From CAZGHF01 sp043797305 (GTDB lineage: Bacteria; Patescibacteriota; Minisyncoccia; UBA6257; GWB1-50-10): a stretch of 22,161 nucleotides of DNA. The translations under genes and the position numbers were made by a program. How positions within the stretch are numbered: position 1 is the stretch's first letter; every line of letters starts with the position of its first letter. Below are positions 21,421 through 22,161 of the stretch, piece by piece. Below the pieces are notes generated by a model. The model was not told the DNA's origin and made no database searches. It saw nothing but the letters and a program-made list of their open reading frames with translations. The stretch is from the NCBI GenBank assembly GCA_043797305.1, contig JAZDPW010000007.1:1-22161 (forward strand), read 5' to 3'.

Positions 21421-22038
21421 CTATATCTTCAAGCTGAAGCTTTTGGCGATATCGGAAAAAGCTTCTTTATTTTCATCCCAACTGCTTTTGATTGTGTTAA
21501 AAGACATCACCCAAACGTCTTCTCCTTCTCCTTTAATCGCCACCATCAGAATTTTGAAATCTATTCCCTGTTGGGTTAATTCCACCTCCATTGCGCGGGC
21601 GGAACGGCTGTTTATCGTCGTGTCCTGTTCGTTCACGAAGACGACGCCTGAAATCATTTTCTGCAGTTCGTCCTTAACGGTTTGCAGGTATTCGCTCATG
21701 CTTTTCCCCTGGAGCGTGTCGTAGCTTACGGCAAGGTAGCTCTTGAAATTAATCTTCTCTGCGGCGGGGTCGTTGATTATTTCATCGGCATTAACGGCCA
21801 TCGCCGAAACTCCCACGAAGGGGGGCGCGGCTTGTCTCCAGCCCGCCGGAAGATTGATGGAAAAATCGCCGGTTATCAATTTACCGCTCGTTTCGCTGCC
21901 GCTTGGTATCTGATTTTGTTCTACGGCAGGCGTACCCTCCGGAACCGGTTTGTCCTGTTTGAGAAAATAAAAACCGATTGCCAGCGCCAATGCGACAACA
22001 ACGATAACTACGACGGATATTACAGCTTTGTTTTTCAT
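21421..22038 (-). CDS. Membrane-anchored PsbP/DcrB-like protein
   Basis: 205 residues. N-terminal helix (about 5-25, AVISVVVIVVVALALAIGFY), a short linker, then a compact domain beginning GDFSINLPAGWRQ and ending WDENKEAFSDIAKSFSLKI. That start and end are typical of PsbP-like/DUF1795 (DcrB/LpqN-type) domains, which are small outer-face proteins of unclear function. ATG 22038 lies 6 nt after a TATAAT box, so its mRNA is predicted to be leaderless and to begin the operon running to the M23 gene. Confidence 0.65.
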   Translation of the reverse strand: MKNKAVISVVVIVVVALALAIGFYFLKQDKPVPEGTPAVEQNQIPSGSETSGKLITGDFSINLPAGWRQAAPPFVGVSAMAVNADEIINDPAAEKINFKSYLAVSYDTLQGKSMSEYLQTVKDELQKMISGVVFVNEQDTTINSRSARAMEVELTQQGIDFKILMVAIKGEGEDVWVMSFNTIKSSWDENKEAFSDIAKSFSLKI

Positions 22039-22044
22039 AGTCTT

Positions 22045-22050
22045 ATTATA
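22045..22050 (-). promoter_or_regulatory. -10 box, leaderless spacing, start of the minus-strand operon
   Basis: TATAAT on the minus strand lies 6 nt before ATG 22038. No convincing -35 is seen. Confidence 0.55.
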
Positions 22051-22083
22051 AGCTACAGAGTGTATTTCTCGATTTAGTGCCCC

Positions 22084-22161
22084 CTAGTGGTCAATCTTTT
22101 TATACTCGAAATACGAGTAGACAACCGCAACGAGTGAGAAAACGATGACCGGAACGATGAG
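22084..22161 (-). CDS. C-terminal end of a membrane protein, cut by the window edge
   Basis: The minus-strand frame is open from the right edge to TAG at 22086-22084. The visible 25 residues, LIVPVIVFSLVAVVYSYFEY then KKIDH, are a membrane helix with a short charged cytoplasmic-type tail. Too short to name. It ends 33 bp before the -10 box of the next gene. Confidence 0.55.
   Translation of the reverse strand, partial: LIVPVIVFSLVAVVYSYFEYKKIDH

Overview
This window looks like a chromosomal piece of a Candidate Phyla Radiation (Patescibacteria, probably Parcubacteria-type) bacterium. That is an inference. It rests on the DUF4012 protein next to a glycosyltransferase, surface proteins with dockerin, cohesin and CxDGxDNDxDGKxD motifs, many small membrane proteins, and start codons that sit 6-8 nt after a -10 box with no Shine-Dalgarno (leaderless style). 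No rRNA or species marker is present to settle the taxonomy.

Layout, left to right. (1) 1-5587, plus strand: the 3' end of a sugar transferase, a spacer with imperfect repeats and a hairpin, then a probable three-gene transcript of a GT4 glycosyltransferase, a DUF4012 membrane protein and the elongation factor LepA. (2) 5588-6510: two short elements with identical terminal inverted repeats (CCCCGTTAGAAGT), one carrying a 38-codon ORF and a perfect hairpin, the other a GIY-YIG nuclease gene. Between them lie a DivIC/FtsB-like gene, a tRNA-Gly(CCC) and a decayed tRNA 3' end. (3) 6487-14049, plus strand: a surface-protein locus with a BNR-repeat protein, a stand-alone copy of its C-terminal module, an Ig-like membrane-anchored protein, a dockerin protein, and two membrane-anchored cohesin-like proteins, one with a cytoplasmic coiled coil. 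(4) 14154-15818, minus strand: an operon of Nudix hydrolase, serine alpha/beta hydrolase, 34-aa membrane peptide and a second Nudix hydrolase, behind an extended -10 promoter and a 19-codon leaderless upstream ORF. (5) 15822-16401: a small membrane protein with a downstream terminator, then four copies of a short AATTGTAC-type repeat. (6) 16465-17158, minus strand: a GC-rich membrane gene with a textbook sigma70 promoter and strong Shine-Dalgarno, unlike its neighbours and probably acquired. (7) 17162-22050, minus strand: a run of five genes (PsbP-like lipoprotein-like protein, unknown secreted protein, Obg GTPase, PH-AlbA_2 fusion, M23 peptidase) ending in a 46-bp perfect palindrome, and at the right edge the C-terminus of another membrane protein.

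The two observations most worth pursuing are the inverted-repeat elements, each of which lies exactly between an ATG-AAC and a GTG-AAC so that removal would restore one intact start codon, and the cohesin/dockerin locus, which suggests a cellulosome-like non-covalent surface assembly in a very small bacterium.
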